Part shown: in pieces, positions 63,813 to 64,000 of the stretch
Position numbering within the stretch: position 1 is the first letter of the stretch
Layout of the letters: the number at the start of each line of letters is the position of its first letter
Source of the DNA: Leptonema illini DSM 21528
Lineage (GTDB): Bacteria > Spirochaetota > Leptospiria > Leptospirales > Leptonemataceae
Assembly: GCF_000243335.1 (NCBI RefSeq)
Contig: NZ_JH597773.1
Span: forward strand, 1,013,989 to 1,077,988
Length of the DNA stretch: 64,000 bases
Direction of reading: 5' to 3'
Program-made: the position numbers and the translations under genes
The notes under the pieces: model-generated
The model's database searches: none
What the model saw: the letters and a program-made list of their open reading frames with translations, nothing else
What the model was told of the DNA's origin: nothing

Positions 63813-64000
63813 AGCGGCGGCCTCCGCACAAAGTGAATCAGATAGATCTGCCTGACAAGAAAAAGAAGAAGAGCTACAAGGGCGGCCATCCATGCATCAG
63901 ATCTACGGGTGCGGATTTCACGCACATCAAGCGGAGTTCGGCTTAGAGAACCGATCTCTTTCAGGATCGATCTCAATGCATCCTCGTCCTTTGCTCTGTA
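63809..64000 (-). CDS. BatA-like VWA protein, C-terminal end only
   Basis: The last 63 residues of a gene that enters from the right edge. They read YRAKDEDALRSILKEIGSLS ... DAWMAALVALLLFLVRQ, i.e. a conserved segment followed by a C-terminal membrane helix, as at the end of BatA-type aerotolerance proteins. The stop overlaps the GTG of the fusion gene, which supports a bat operon. Confidence 0.75.
   Translation of the reverse strand, partial: YRAKDEDALRSILKEIGSLSRTPLDVREIRTRRSDAWMAALVALLLFLVRQIYLIHFVRRPPL

Overview
The window looks like a chromosomal segment of a spirochete of the Leptospiraceae; Leptonema is my best guess. The grounds are a spirochete-type core flagellin (FlaB), a FlaA-like sheath protein, an LptD-type LPS assembly protein, many spirochete-style lipoproteins, a Bat-type von Willebrand cluster, a eukaryote-like IMP dehydrogenase, and a fairly GC-rich composition (mid-50s % by eye, not computed). 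The genus is inference. Genes are tightly packed, with frequent ATGA/GTGA stop-start overlaps and several convergent overlaps.

Left end (1-3000): a cut-off RibD/DHFR-like gene, then an HNH endonuclease gene lying between two imperfect direct copies of an intergenic repeat built on CCACGAAA/CACGAAA words, with more pieces of the repeat downstream. 2.0-7.5 kb: an MBL hydrolase, trmB, a large membrane protein and a set of small lipoproteins. 7.5-16.7 kb: envelope polysaccharide/LPS genes (a polyprenyl-phosphate sugar transferase and lptD), a radical SAM enzyme of the COG1031 type, a lipoprotein, a glycerate kinase, and an exonuclease III with a histone H1-like tail. 16.7-19.7 kb: flaB with a clear terminator, fliN, and a large unrecognised gene. 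19.7-26.5 kb: an ABC1 kinase, a HEPN-like accessory gene next to a large nested hairpin, rdgB, two STAS genes, comF, a FlaA-like protein, a SHOCT lipoprotein, and an IscU-like/pentapeptide fusion.

26.5-38 kb: guaB, a CaiB/BaiF CoA-transferase family protein, then a DNA repair block (ada, a SNF2/RapA-type helicase, sbcC-sbcD). 38-44 kb: an endonuclease/phosphatase-fold protein, a thioesterase, and the potABCD polyamine transporter operon. 44-53 kb: DUF2452, MarR and MgtC genes, a membrane-bound LuxR-type regulator beside a membrane protein with a palindrome between them, a hybrid histidine kinase, a YdcF-like protein, a lipoprotein MsrB, and FecR and TPR proteins. 53-60 kb: ppc, a DMT transporter, a methyltransferase gene remnant with an internal deletion, a Fic protein, gdhA, and the tmRNA gene ssrA (minus strand, tag ANEEFALAA). 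60-64 kb: an MBL hydrolase, a lipoprotein, a BatB-BatC-like fusion and the tail of a BatA-like gene.

Most of this is housekeeping or envelope biology. I find no complete multi-gene defence or mobile system. The most unusual items are the repeat-flanked HNH gene, the HEPN-like gene with its hairpin, the IscU/pentapeptide fusion that lacks the third ligand cysteine, the membrane-bound LuxR regulator with its palindrome, and the perfect palindrome just upstream of ssrA.
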